Assembly (NCBI GenBank): GCA_963739435.1
Contig: CAVUAN010000008.1
Location: 124,001-188,000 of the forward strand
DNA: 64,000 nt
Source: CAVUAN01 sp963739435
GTDB taxonomy: Bacteria > Acidobacteriota > Thermoanaerobaculia > UBA5066 > Gp7-AA6
Reading direction: 5' to 3'
Made by a program: the position numbers and the translations under genes. Below the pieces are notes generated by a model. That model saw only the letters and a list, made by a program, of their open reading frames with translations. It had not been told where the DNA came from and searched no databases. Shown piece by piece: positions 1-7,990 of this stretch (within the stretch, counting starts at the first letter, position 1; each line of letters starts with the position of its first letter).

Positions 1-1
1 G

Positions 2-541
2 GTCTTCGTGACGGGCCGCCCGGAAAAGGCGCTCGAGGCCGAACGACTCGGGTATCGGCTCGAGCGGCTCGACCTCGACCTCGTGGAGCCCCAGGCGCTC
101 GACCCGGCGGAAGTGGTCGAGGCCAAGGCGCGCGAGGCCTGGCGGCGCCTCGAGAGGCCTGTTCTCGTCGAGGACTCGGGGCTCGCTCTCGATGCCTGGG
201 GCGGCTTCCCCGGCGCTCTGGTCAAGTGGCTCGAAAAGAGCGCCGGCGTCGAAGCGATCGCCCGGATGCTCGAGGCATTCCCCGACCGGCGGGCGACGGC
301 CACCTGCGCGATCGCGTACTTCGACGGCCAGCGCCTGGTGGCGGCCAGCGGCTCCTGCCGCGGGTCGATCGCCCCGACTCCGCGCGGAGGGGGAGGCTTC
401 GGCTGGGACGTGCTCTTCGTTCCCGAGGGGCAGCAGCGCACGTTTGCCGAGATGCCGGGCGAGGAAAAGGACCGCGTCTCGCACCGCCGCCGCGCCTGGG
501 AAGCCCTGGCCCGGAAGCTGCCGCCCGGCCGCCTCGGATAG
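2..541 (+). CDS. rdgB: Non-canonical purine NTP pyrophosphatase RdgB/HAM1 (5'-truncated by window)
   Basis: This gene encodes a nucleotide-sanitising pyrophosphatase that hydrolyses dITP, XTP and related damaged purine triphosphates in the cytosol. The frame is open to the first base, reading V-F-V-T-G-R-P-E-K, which is the family's N-terminal beta strand, so only the first few residues are missing. The hallmark VEDSGLALDA segment, the GxxxPGALVKW segment (FPGALVKW) and GFGWDVLFVPEG are present, and the C-terminal SHRRRAWEAL matches the family's SHR motif. It lies directly upstream of the B12-binding protein gene, with no obvious functional link. The reading frame shows no interruption. Confidence 0.88.
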   Translation, partial: VFVTGRPEKALEAERLGYRLERLDLDLVEPQALDPAEVVEAKAREAWRRLERPVLVEDSGLALDAWGGFPGALVKWLEKSAGVEAIARMLEAFPDRRATATCAIAYFDGQRLVAASGSCRGSIAPTPRGGGGFGWDVLFVPEGQQRTFAEMPGEEKDRVSHRRRAWEALARKLPPGRLG

Positions 542-568
542 TTCGCGTTGATAGACTTGGCTGCAACC

Positions 569-976
569 ATGGAACGTCCGATCCGCGTCCTGATCGCCAA
601 GCCGGGCCTGGACGGCCACGACCGCGGGGCCAAGGTCATCGCGCGGGCACTGCGGGACTCCGGCATGGAAGTCATCTACTCCGGGCTGCGGCAGACGCCC
701 GAGCAGATCGCCGCGGCGGCCATCCAGGAAGACGTGGATGTCGTCGGGCTCTCGATCCTGTCGGGCGCGCACAACGTGCTCTTTCCGGAGATCCTGAAGC
801 TCCTCAAGGACCAGGGCGGCGAAGACATCCTGGTGCTGGCCGGCGGCATAATTCCCGAAAAGGACATCGCGCCGCTCAAGGCGCTCGGCGTCAAAGAGAT
901 CTTCCCGCCGGGAACGCCGACGCAGGCGCTGGTCGATTTCATCCGCCGCGAGGCCGGCGAGAAAGCGCGACGCTGA
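569..976 (+). CDS. B12-binding (methylmalonyl-CoA mutase C-terminal type) subunit
   Basis: A stand-alone cobalamin-binding domain of about 135 residues, like the small or C-terminal part of acyl-CoA mutases that convert methylmalonyl-CoA to succinyl-CoA or isomerise branched acyl-CoAs. It carries the DGHDRG signature (DxHxxG), whose His is the lower axial cobalt ligand, followed by the SILSGAH and LAGGIIP segments of the Rossmann-like fold. ATG 569 is preferred over an in-frame TTG at 548 because family members begin near MERPIRVLIAKPGLDGHD. The catalytic mutase subunit is not in the window. The gene ends six bases before the likely TTG start of liuB, so the two are probably cotranscribed. 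Confidence 0.85.
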   Translation: MERPIRVLIAKPGLDGHDRGAKVIARALRDSGMEVIYSGLRQTPEQIAAAAIQEDVDVVGLSILSGAHNVLFPEILKLLKDQGGEDILVLAGGIIPEKDIAPLKALGVKEIFPPGTPTQALVDFIRREAGEKARR

Positions 977-981
977 CATCC

Positions 982-2586
982 TTGGATCGCCTTGCGTCCC
1001 GCGTCGACACGGCTTCGCCTGAGTTTCAGGAGCGCCGCCGCTCGCTCGAGTCGCTGGTCGCGAAACTGCGCGAGGAGATCGCGAAGGCCCGGCAGGGCGG
1101 AGCCGGCCGCGATCGGCAGCTCGAACAAAAGAAGATGCTCGTGCGCGACCGGGTGGACGCGCTGCTCGACCCGGGCTCGCCTTTCCTGGAGCTCTCTCCG
1201 CTGGCCGCCCACGGGCTCTACGGCGGCGAGGCCCCGGGTGCCGGGCTCGTGACCGGCATCGGACGCGTGTCCGGGCGGGAAGTCATGGTCATCGCCAACG
1301 ACGCGACGGTCAAGGGCGGCACGTACCTTCCGATGACGGTCAAGAAACACCTGCGGGCACAGGAGATCGCCGAGCAGAACCGCCTGCCGTGCGTCTACCT
1401 CGTCGACTCGGGCGGAGCCTTCCTGCCGCTCCAGGCCGAGGTCTTCCCTGACCGCGAACACTTCGGGCGGATCTTCTACAACCAGGCGCGCATGTCGGCG
1501 AAAAGGATCCCGCAGGTGGCGGCGGTCATGGGCTCCTGCACGGCAGGCGGCGCTTACGTGCCCGCCATGTCGGACGAAGCGATCATCGTGAAGGGGACCG
1601 GCACGATCTTTCTGGCGGGCCCCCCGCTCGTCAAGGCTGCCACCGGCGAGGAGGTTTCGGCCGAGGAGCTGGGCGGCGCCGACGTCCACACGCGGATCTC
1701 CGGAGTGGCGGACCACTTTGCCGAGGACGACGTCCACGCGCTCGAGATCGTGCGTTCGGTCGTGGCGAACCTCGGCGCGGGCAAGTCGCTGCCCGCCGAC
1801 CTCGCAGCGCCCGAGGAGCCCGCCTACGACCCGAAGGAGATCTACGGCGTCCTCCCGACCGACGCGCGTCAACCTTACGACGTGCACGAGGTCATCGCCC
1901 GCCTCGTCGACGGCTCGCGCTTCCAGGAGTTCAAGGCGCGCTACGGCCCGACTCTCGTCTGCGGGTTCGCCAGGCTCTCGGGGTTTCTCGTCGGCATCGT
2001 GGCCAACAACGGGATCCTCTTCTCCGAATCGGCCTTGAAGGCGACGCACTTCATCCAGATGTGCGCTCGGCGCAAGGTCCCCCTGGTCTTTCTGCAGAAC
2101 ATCACGGGCTTCATGGTGGGGCGGGAATACGAGCGCGGCGGCATCGCGAAAGACGGCGCCAAGATGGTCCACGCCGTGGCCAACGCCGCCGTGCCGAAGC
2201 TGACGGTCATCATCGGCGGCTCCTTCGGCGCGGGCAACTACGGCATGTGCGGACGGGCCTATTCGCCGCGCTTTCTCTGGATGTGGCCCAACGCTCGGAT
2301 TTCCGTGATGGGAGGCCCCCAGGCGGCCTCCGTTCTCTCGACGGTCAAGCAGGAACAGCTCGCCCGCGCGGGCAAGCCAGCAATGACCGCCCCGGAGGTT
2401 GCCGAGTTCGAGCGGCCCACGCGCGAGAAGTACGAGGAGGAGGGCAATCCGTATTATTCGACCGCGCGTCTGTGGGACGACGGCGTCCTCGACCCGGCGG
2501 AGACGCGGATGGCTTTGGCTCTCGGCCTGTCGGCGGCGTACAACGCACCGGTCGAGGAGACGGAATTCGGCGTCTTCCGGATGTAG
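982..2586 (+). CDS. liuB: Methylcrotonyl-CoA carboxylase carboxyltransferase (beta) subunit
   Basis: Carboxyltransferase subunit of an acyl-CoA carboxylase that moves CO2 from biotin to 3-methylcrotonyl-CoA in leucine catabolism. The 534-residue length and residue pattern (MGSCTAGGAYVPAMSDE, LAGPPLVKAATGE, NITGFMVG, GGSFGAGNYGMCGRA) fit the MccB/AccD5 crotonase-fold family. A TTG at 982 is the best start because it follows the upstream stop by a few bases and gives the usual N-terminus; the frame stays open far upstream, but that extension overlaps two other genes. It is immediately followed by liuC. The neighbourhood (hydratase, biotin carboxylase, HMG-CoA lyase) supports methylcrotonyl-CoA over propionyl-CoA as substrate, which is inference. 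Confidence 0.88.
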   Translation: MDRLASRVDTASPEFQERRRSLESLVAKLREEIAKARQGGAGRDRQLEQKKMLVRDRVDALLDPGSPFLELSPLAAHGLYGGEAPGAGLVTGIGRVSGREVMVIANDATVKGGTYLPMTVKKHLRAQEIAEQNRLPCVYLVDSGGAFLPLQAEVFPDREHFGRIFYNQARMSAKRIPQVAAVMGSCTAGGAYVPAMSDEAIIVKGTGTIFLAGPPLVKAATGEEVSAEELGGADVHTRISGVADHFAEDDVHALEIVRSVVANLGAGKSLPADLAAPEEPAYDPKEIYGVLPTDARQPYDVHEVIARLVDGSRFQEFKARYGPTLVCGFARLSGFLVGIVANNGILFSESALKATHFIQMCARRKVPLVFLQNITGFMVGREYERGGIAKDGAKMVHAVANAAVPKLTVIIGGSFGAGNYGMCGRAYSPRFLWMWPNARISVMGGPQAASVLSTVKQEQLARAGKPAMTAPEVAEFERPTREKYEEEGNPYYSTARLWDDGVLDPAETRMALALGLSAAYNAPVEETEFGVFRM

Positions 2587-2594
2587 CCCGGACT

Positions 2595-3407
2595 ATGACT
2601 GACAAAGACCCGGCCTTCACACGATTGCGCCTCGAGAAGGACGGCCCGGTCTCGCGGGTCACTCTTGCCCGCCCGGAGGCTCGCAACGCTTTCGACGAAA
2701 TCCTGATTGCCGAGCTGACGCGGGCTTTTGCGGGAATCGGGAAGGACGCGGGGACGCGCGTGGTGCTGCTGGACGGCGACGGGCCGTCCTTCTGCGCCGG
2801 TGCCGATGTGGCGTGGATGCGGAAGGCCGGAGGTTACTCCCGAGCCGAGAACGAGGCCGATGCCGAGCAGATGGCGGAGATGCTTCGGTCGATCGACGCC
2901 TGCCCGAAGCCGGTCGTGGCGCTCGTCCACGGAGCGGCGATCGGCGGGGGAGTCGGACTCGTGGCTGCGGCGGACATCGCGATCGCCGCGGAGGGCACGG
3001 TCTTCGCGTTTTCGGAAGTCAAGCTCGGCATCCTGCCCTCGGTCATCTCGCCCTATGTCCTGGCGGCGATCGGGCCGCGCGCGGCGCGAGACCTTTTTCT
3101 GACGGGCGACCGATTCGACGCTCTCGAGGCGCACCGCCTCGGGCTGGTGCAGGCTGTCGTTCCGTCCAGTGAGCTCGCCGCCGCCGGAGCCAGAAAGGCC
3201 TCCTCGCTCCTGACGTCCGGCCCGGAGGCCGTCGGCATCGCCAAGCGGCTGATTGCCCAGGTGACGGGAAAGAGCCCCGAGGAAGCGATGGCTCTGACGG
3301 TCCGCACGATTGCCGAGCGGCGCGCCTCGGGGGAGGCCAAAGAAGGGCTGACGGCTTTCCTGGAGAAGCGGCCGCCGTCGTGGGCCGCTAAGAAGAAGGA
3401 GTCGTAG
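2595..3407 (+). CDS. liuC: Enoyl-CoA hydratase family, probable methylglutaconyl-CoA hydratase
   Basis: A crotonase-superfamily enzyme of 270 residues. In this operon it most likely hydrates 3-methylglutaconyl-CoA to HMG-CoA. Family marks are LARPEARNAFDE near the start, CAGADVAWMR forming the first oxyanion-hole region, and GAAIGGGVGLVAAADIAIA followed by FSEVKLGILPSVISPYV, which contains the catalytic Glu positions. ATG 2595 lies nine bases after the liuB stop. The 3' end overlaps by 20 bp a small gene on the other strand. The family is certain; the precise substrate is inferred from neighbours. Confidence 0.85.
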   Translation: MTDKDPAFTRLRLEKDGPVSRVTLARPEARNAFDEILIAELTRAFAGIGKDAGTRVVLLDGDGPSFCAGADVAWMRKAGGYSRAENEADAEQMAEMLRSIDACPKPVVALVHGAAIGGGVGLVAAADIAIAAEGTVFAFSEVKLGILPSVISPYVLAAIGPRAARDLFLTGDRFDALEAHRLGLVQAVVPSSELAAAGARKASSLLTSGPEAVGIAKRLIAQVTGKSPEEAMALTVRTIAERRASGEAKEGLTAFLEKRPPSWAAKKKES

Positions 3408-3648
3408 GGTCCGCGGCGGGAGCCGGGGCCGGGGCGGGGGCCGCTGCGGGCGCCGGCGTGGCCGCCGGTGCGGGCGCGGGCTCGGGCCGCACGCGGCGGG
3501 CGGCCTCATCCTCGACCTCCGTCTTGCAGAAGTAGCACTTGACCTTCACACCCGGGGCCGTGTCGGGCCGCCATGCGGTAAACACCTTCTTGCAGTTGGG
3601 GCAGGTCAGCTTCTGCTGGTTTCCCTTGATGCCGCCTTCGACGGACAC
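3388..3648 (-). CDS. Small zinc-ribbon protein with Ala/Pro-rich tail
   Basis: An 86-residue protein not recognised beyond its zinc ribbon. Residues 16-19 are CPNC and a second pair, CYFC, follows about 20 residues later, a four-Cys zinc knuckle of the MJ0042/zinc-ribbon type. The second half is a low-complexity Ala-Pro run, probably disordered. GTG 3648 is chosen because GAGGAGG lies eight bases upstream on the minus strand, one of the best Shine-Dalgarno sequences in the window. It sits antisense inside the liu cluster and overlaps the 3' end of liuC. A role as regulator or assembly factor is possible but unsupported. Confidence 0.7.
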   Translation of the reverse strand: MSVEGGIKGNQQKLTCPNCKKVFTAWRPDTAPGVKVKCYFCKTEVEDEAARRVRPEPAPAPAATPAPAAAPAPAPAPAADPTTPSS

Positions 3649-3701
3649 GTGGAGGACCTCCTCTTGCCTGGACGAGTCGGAGCATAACGCACGCCGCCCC
3701 G

Positions 3702-3707
3702 TAGAAT
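3702..3707 (+). promoter_or_regulatory. Probable -10 box of a leaderless liuD transcript
   Basis: TAGAAT ends seven bases before the likely liuD start ATG at 3715, so a transcript starting 7-8 bases downstream would begin at the start codon. No clear -35 hexamer is seen. The same arrangement recurs before the transhydrogenase and dacB genes. Confidence 0.4.
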
Positions 3708-3714
3708 GCGACCG

Positions 3715-5675
3715 ATGCGCCGACTCCTGATCGCCAACCGAGGGGAGATAGCCGTTCGCGTGGCGCGAACCGCCCGGGAGATGGGCATCGAGACGGTGGG
3801 CGTGTATTCCGATGCGGACGCGAACGCGTTCCACGTCGGGCAGACAGACAGGGCCGTCTCGCTCGGGGAGGGTCTGCCTGCGGCGACGTATCTCTCGGTC
3901 GAGAAGATCCTGACTGCGGCGCGCTCCGCGGGCGCCGACGCCCTGCACCCGGGGTACGGATTCCTGTCCGAGAGCGCGGCCTTTGCCCGAGCGGTGCGCG
4001 AGGCCGGGTTGACCTGGATCGGCCCGAACGCGGAATCGATCGAGGCCATGGGCGACAAGCTCCGGGCGCGCGAGCGCGCGGCAAAGGCCGGCGTTCCCGT
4101 GGTGCCTGGCTCGCCGGCTGTCGCTCTCGCGGACGCGGAGCGAGAAGCCAAGAAGCTCGGCTATCCCATGCTCGTGAAAGCTTCGGCCGGCGGAGGCGGC
4201 AAGGGCATGTCGCGTGTGGACGATCGGACTCAGCTCGCCGAGGCCCTCGCCCAGGCCCGGCGCCTGGCGGGGGCGGCCTTTGGAAACGAGACGGTCTATC
4301 TCGAGAAGCTGCTCGAATCCCCGCGCCACGTCGAGTTCCAGGTCTTCGGCGATCAAGCCGGCAACGTGGTCCACCTCTTCGAGCGCGAGTGCAGCGTGCA
4401 GCGCCGGCACCAGAAGATCGTCGAGGAGACGCCGAGCGCCGCGCTGACGCCGGCCCGCCGCGCCGCGATGGGGAAGGCCGCCGTGCTGGCGGCGCGGGCG
4501 GTCCAGTATGTCGGCGCGGGCACTGTCGAGTTCCTCCTCGACTCGTCCGGCGATTTCTACTTTCTCGAGATGAACACGCGCCTCCAGGTCGAGCACGCGA
4601 TCACGGAGGAGACCCTCGGGATCGACCTCGTGCGCGCTCAGATCGAGGTCGCTTCGGGCGGGGAGATCCCCGCGGCCTGGCGGGATGGAGGCCTCTCGCC
4701 CCGCGGCCACTCGATCGAGGTGCGGCTCTATGCCGAGGACCCCGAAGAGTTCCTGCCGCGCTCCGGCCGGCTGCTGGCCTATGAGGAGCCCCGGGGGCCG
4801 GGCATCCGTGTCGATGCCGGTGTCGCAGAAGGCTCGGCGATCGGCCTCGATTTCGATCCGCTGCTGGCCAAGCTCGTCGTCCACGCCGAGAGCCGGCCCG
4901 CGGCGGTCGCTCGAGCCAGGCGAGCCCTTTCGGAATGGGTCGTCCTGGGTGTGGAAACGAACCTCCCTCTCCTGTCTGCCGTGCTGGCCTCGCCCGAGTT
5001 TGCGTCCGGCCGGTACGACACAGGGCTCGTCGCGAGGCTTCCGAGCCGCCGCGGCGGGCATGTGCCCGATGCGGCCTGGGCCGTCGCCGGTCTGGCGCTG
5101 CAGGGAGCTCTCGGGGAGAGCCGGCCATCCTTTGCGGGGGCTTCGGAGGACAGGTCGGCCTCGGCGGGAGATCCGTGGTCGGGCGGATCGGGGTGGAGGC
5201 CTCTTTCTTGAAGATCGCGTGCGGCGGGCATGTCCGCGACGTGCGCGCCGAGAAGGACGCCGTGCGTCTCGACGAGAGGCTTTTCGATCTGCGCTTCGAG
5301 AAATCGGGTCAGGGCAGGCTCGACGTCTGGCTCGGCGGCGAGCGGCACCGCGCCGCGATGGTCCGGGACGGAGAGCGCCTTCTCGTCTGGTGCGACGGCG
5401 AGACGTTCGTCTTCGAGCGGGCTGCAGGCCGTCTGGCCCGCGCCTCCGAGCATGCGGGCAGCCTCGCCGCTCCCATGCCGGGCCGGGTGCGCCGGACGCT
5501 CGTTGCCGCAGGGGACCGCGTGGAGAAGGGTCAGGTCGTTCTCATCCTCGAGGCGATGAAAATGGAGCACTCGATTCGGGCCCCGGGCGCCGGCATCGTG
5601 GCCCGCCTGGCTCATGCCGAAGGGGATCTCGTCGACGCCGGAACGGAGCTGGCCGTCATCGAAGAAGGGCGATAA
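3715..5675 (+). CDS. liuD: Methylcrotonyl-CoA carboxylase biotin-carboxylase/BCCP (alpha) subunit, one frameshift
   Basis: ATP-grasp biotin carboxylase fused to a biotin carrier domain; it carboxylates biotin and hands it to LiuB. The N-terminus MRRLLIANRGEIAVRVART is typical, the glycine loop ASAGGGGKGM binds ATP, and EMNTRLQVEHAITEE is the catalytic segment. The biotinyl lysine lies in EAMKMEH near 5560. The reading frame shifts by one base near 5205-5212: the first part runs into a stop at 5209-5211 while the carrier part continues in another frame. Together they give about 650 residues, the family length. ATG 3715 is favoured over ATG 3706, which overlaps the -10 box. Confidence 0.85.
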
Positions 5676-5683
5676 TCGAGGTC

Positions 5684-6619
5684 ATGGAGACCTGGCAGGA
5701 GCACGCCATCAGGCGGCCCCATTTGCCCGAGCGTGTGACGGTTTACGAGGTCGGGCCGCGGGACGGCCTGCAGAACGAGCCCGAGACGCTCGCAACCGCC
5801 GTCAAGGTGGACTTCGTCAATCGCCTGACGGATGCGGGACTGCCAGCCATCGAAGTCGGTTCATTCGTGTCGCCGAAGGCCGTCCCGCAGCTGGCCGATT
5901 CCGAAGAAGTCTTCCGGCAGATCCGCCGGGGCAGCGGAGTGCGTTATCCCGCGCTGGTCCCCAATGAGAAGGGCCTCGAGCGCGCGCTCGCGGCCGGGGT
6001 CCTCGAGATCGCCGTCTTCACGGCTGCCTCCGAAACCTTCAACCGGCGGAACATCAACGCCGGTGTCGACGAGTCGATCGAGCGTTTCCGGCCGGTCGTG
6101 GACCGTGCCCGGCGCGAGAAAGTCAGGGTTCGGGGATACGTTTCGACGGCGTTCGGGTGCCCCTACGAGGGCGATGTCGCGCCCGAGGCCGTGCGTGAGG
6201 TCGTCCAGAAGCTGCTCGACCTGCCCGTGGACGAAATCTCTCTGGGCGACACGATTGGCGTTGCCACTCCAGCCGACGTGTACGAGGTCATCGAGGCCCT
6301 GTACGGCGCCGGCGTGACCCGCGGCGTCCTGGCCCTCCATTTCCACGATACGAGGGGCACGGCTCTGGCGAACGTCTACGCCGGACTGGGTTGCGGCATC
6401 ACCACCTTTGACTCCTCGGCCGGGGGCCTGGGAGGCTGTCCGTACGCCCCCGGCGCATCGGGGAACGTGGCCACCGAGGATCTCCTCTATCTCTTGCAGG
6501 GACTTGGGATCGAGACGGGGGTGTCCCTGCCGGGTGTCGTTGCGGCCTCCCAGGCCCTCGCGGCCGCCCTGGGCAGGAAGCTCCCGGGCCGATACCTCAC
6601 GGCCGTTTCCGCCGTTTGA
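5684..6619 (+). CDS. liuE: Hydroxymethylglutaryl-CoA lyase
   Basis: Cleaves HMG-CoA to acetoacetate and acetyl-CoA, the last step of leucine breakdown. It is a DRE-TIM barrel: the start of the barrel reads VGPRDGLQNEPE, the metal-binding HFHDTRG is near residue 220, and the family signature GGLGGCPYAPGASGN with its catalytic Cys is near residue 250. The length of 311 residues is standard and the frame is intact. ATG 5684 follows the liuD stop by eight bases. With liuB, liuC and liuD it completes methylcrotonyl-CoA to acetoacetate; isovaleryl-CoA dehydrogenase is not in this window. Confidence 0.92.
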   Translation: METWQEHAIRRPHLPERVTVYEVGPRDGLQNEPETLATAVKVDFVNRLTDAGLPAIEVGSFVSPKAVPQLADSEEVFRQIRRGSGVRYPALVPNEKGLERALAAGVLEIAVFTAASETFNRRNINAGVDESIERFRPVVDRARREKVRVRGYVSTAFGCPYEGDVAPEAVREVVQKLLDLPVDEISLGDTIGVATPADVYEVIEALYGAGVTRGVLALHFHDTRGTALANVYAGLGCGITTFDSSAGGLGGCPYAPGASGNVATEDLLYLLQGLGIETGVSLPGVVAASQALAAALGRKLPGRYLTAVSAV

Positions 6620-6620
6620 G

Positions 6621-6649
6621 TTGACACACGCTCGGTCGACGTGTAACTT
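6621..6649 (+). promoter_or_regulatory. Sigma70-type promoter for the response regulator gene
   Basis: TTGACA (6621-6626), a 17-base spacer, then TAACTT (6644-6649). Predicted transcription start is about 6656, leaving a short leader before ATG 6674. This is the best consensus promoter seen in the window. Confidence 0.65.
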
Positions 6650-6673
6650 TTTGACTTGTAGAACCTTAGCCAG

Positions 6674-7934
6674 ATGCCCAAGAGAATCCTCCTCGCCGAC
6701 GACAGTCTGACGATCCAAAAGGTCGTCGAGCTGACCTTCTCGGATAGCGACTTCGATCTGGTTTGTGTCTCCAACGGACAGCGCGCCCTGGAGAAGGTGC
6801 GCGAGGAGCGGCCTGACCTGATCCTGGCCGACGTCGTGATGCCGGAGAAGAACGGTTACGAGGTCTGCGAAGCGATCAAGGGCAACCCGCAAACGGCCCG
6901 GATACCGGTCGTCCTGCTCTCGGGGACCTTCGAGCCCTTCGACCGGGAGCGCGCCGAGCGCATCGGAGCCGACGCCATCGTCTCCAAGCCCTTCGATTCG
7001 CAGCAGCTTCTCGCGCAGGTCGAGGCGCTGCTGGCCCGGGCGCCGAAAGAGCCCGCGGCGCGAGTGTCGGCGACTGGCGCGACGACCGTCGTCCTTCCGA
7101 TGACGGAGTTCCAGTCATCTCCTCCGACCCAGCCGATCCGTCAGGTGACGGAGCCCGTTTTCAAGCCAGTCGAAGAGGCCCACCCGTTCGAGGCGGGGTT
7201 CACGGCGGAAGACTTCACCGGGACGGTTCGGCTGCCCCCCGCCGAGCCGGCCGACCCGTTCGAAGAGGAATACGGAAGGGGAGGCGTCGACTCGGCCATC
7301 GAGGCCTTCGAAAAGGAGCATCCCGGGTTCGCCTTCTCGGGCGACGCGGAGATCGAGATCGACGACGCGCGCCTCACGGGCAAGCAGATGGTCGAGGAAT
7401 CCACCCCCTCGCCCCGTTGGCTGGCGGACGAGCCGGAAAAGACCCCCGCCGCGCCGCGGGCGGAGACAGCACCGCGCCCGGAAATCCCACCCGACACATT
7501 CGATATCTGGACGGCACCCGATTCGGGCAACCAGGTCGCGGCGCCTTCGGAGTCGACTGTCGCTCTGCGCGGCCCGCTCGCCGTGTCCAGTTTCGATGAT
7601 TCGATTCCGCCCGCCCCCCCATACGTGGCTCCCGCAGATCAAGGAACGGTGGCTCTGAAGATGCCGCCCCCTCAGCCCCCTCCGGGGCAGCCGAAGCACG
7701 AGCTGGAGACGCTCGCCCAGGAAACCTCGATTCCGGAGCTGACCGAAATGCTATCCGACCGTTTCGCGAACCAACGGCGGGCTTTCCGACGCCGACATCG
7801 AGAAGCTCGCCGCCAAGGTGGTCGAGAAGCTCTCGGACAAGGTCGTGCGCGAGATCGCGTGGGAAGTCATTCCGGACATGGCCGAGATCGTCATCAAGCA
7901 GAGGATCAAGGAACTGGAGAGCGGCATCGAGTAG
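6674..7934 (+). CDS. Receiver-domain response regulator with long linker and conserved C-terminal helix
   Basis: A CheY-like receiver occupies about residues 1-125: MPKRILLADDSLTIQ holds the acidic pair, LILADVVMPEKNG the phosphoacceptor Asp, and SKPFD the conserved Lys. A Pro/Glu-rich linker of about 230 residues follows. The C-terminus, read after a one-base shift near 7774, is a charged helix (ADIEKLAAKVVEKLSD...REIAWEVIPDMAE) of a type I associate with Myxococcota and Acidobacteriota response regulators; no DNA-binding domain is seen. ATG 6674 has its own promoter. The output is therefore probably protein-protein interaction. No cognate kinase lies nearby. Confidence 0.8.
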
Positions 7935-7957
7935 GTGCCCCCCGGTTTCTGATATAG

Positions 7958-7990
7958 AAAAGGGCACCAGGGCGCTGATGCCCTTTTTTT
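7958..7990 (+). terminator. Intrinsic terminator abutting the valS start codon
   Basis: AGGGCA and TGCCCT (7961-7966 and 7979-7984) form a hairpin, extendable by A-T pairs, followed directly by seven T residues. The valS ATG (7991) is the next base, so this terminates the response regulator transcript or conditions valS expression. Confidence 0.75.

Noticed and set aside
676..2172. Long minus-strand reading frame opposite liuB
   Set aside because: It mirrors the codon pattern of liuB on the other strand, as high-GC genes do. No protein family is recognisable and no start signal is present.
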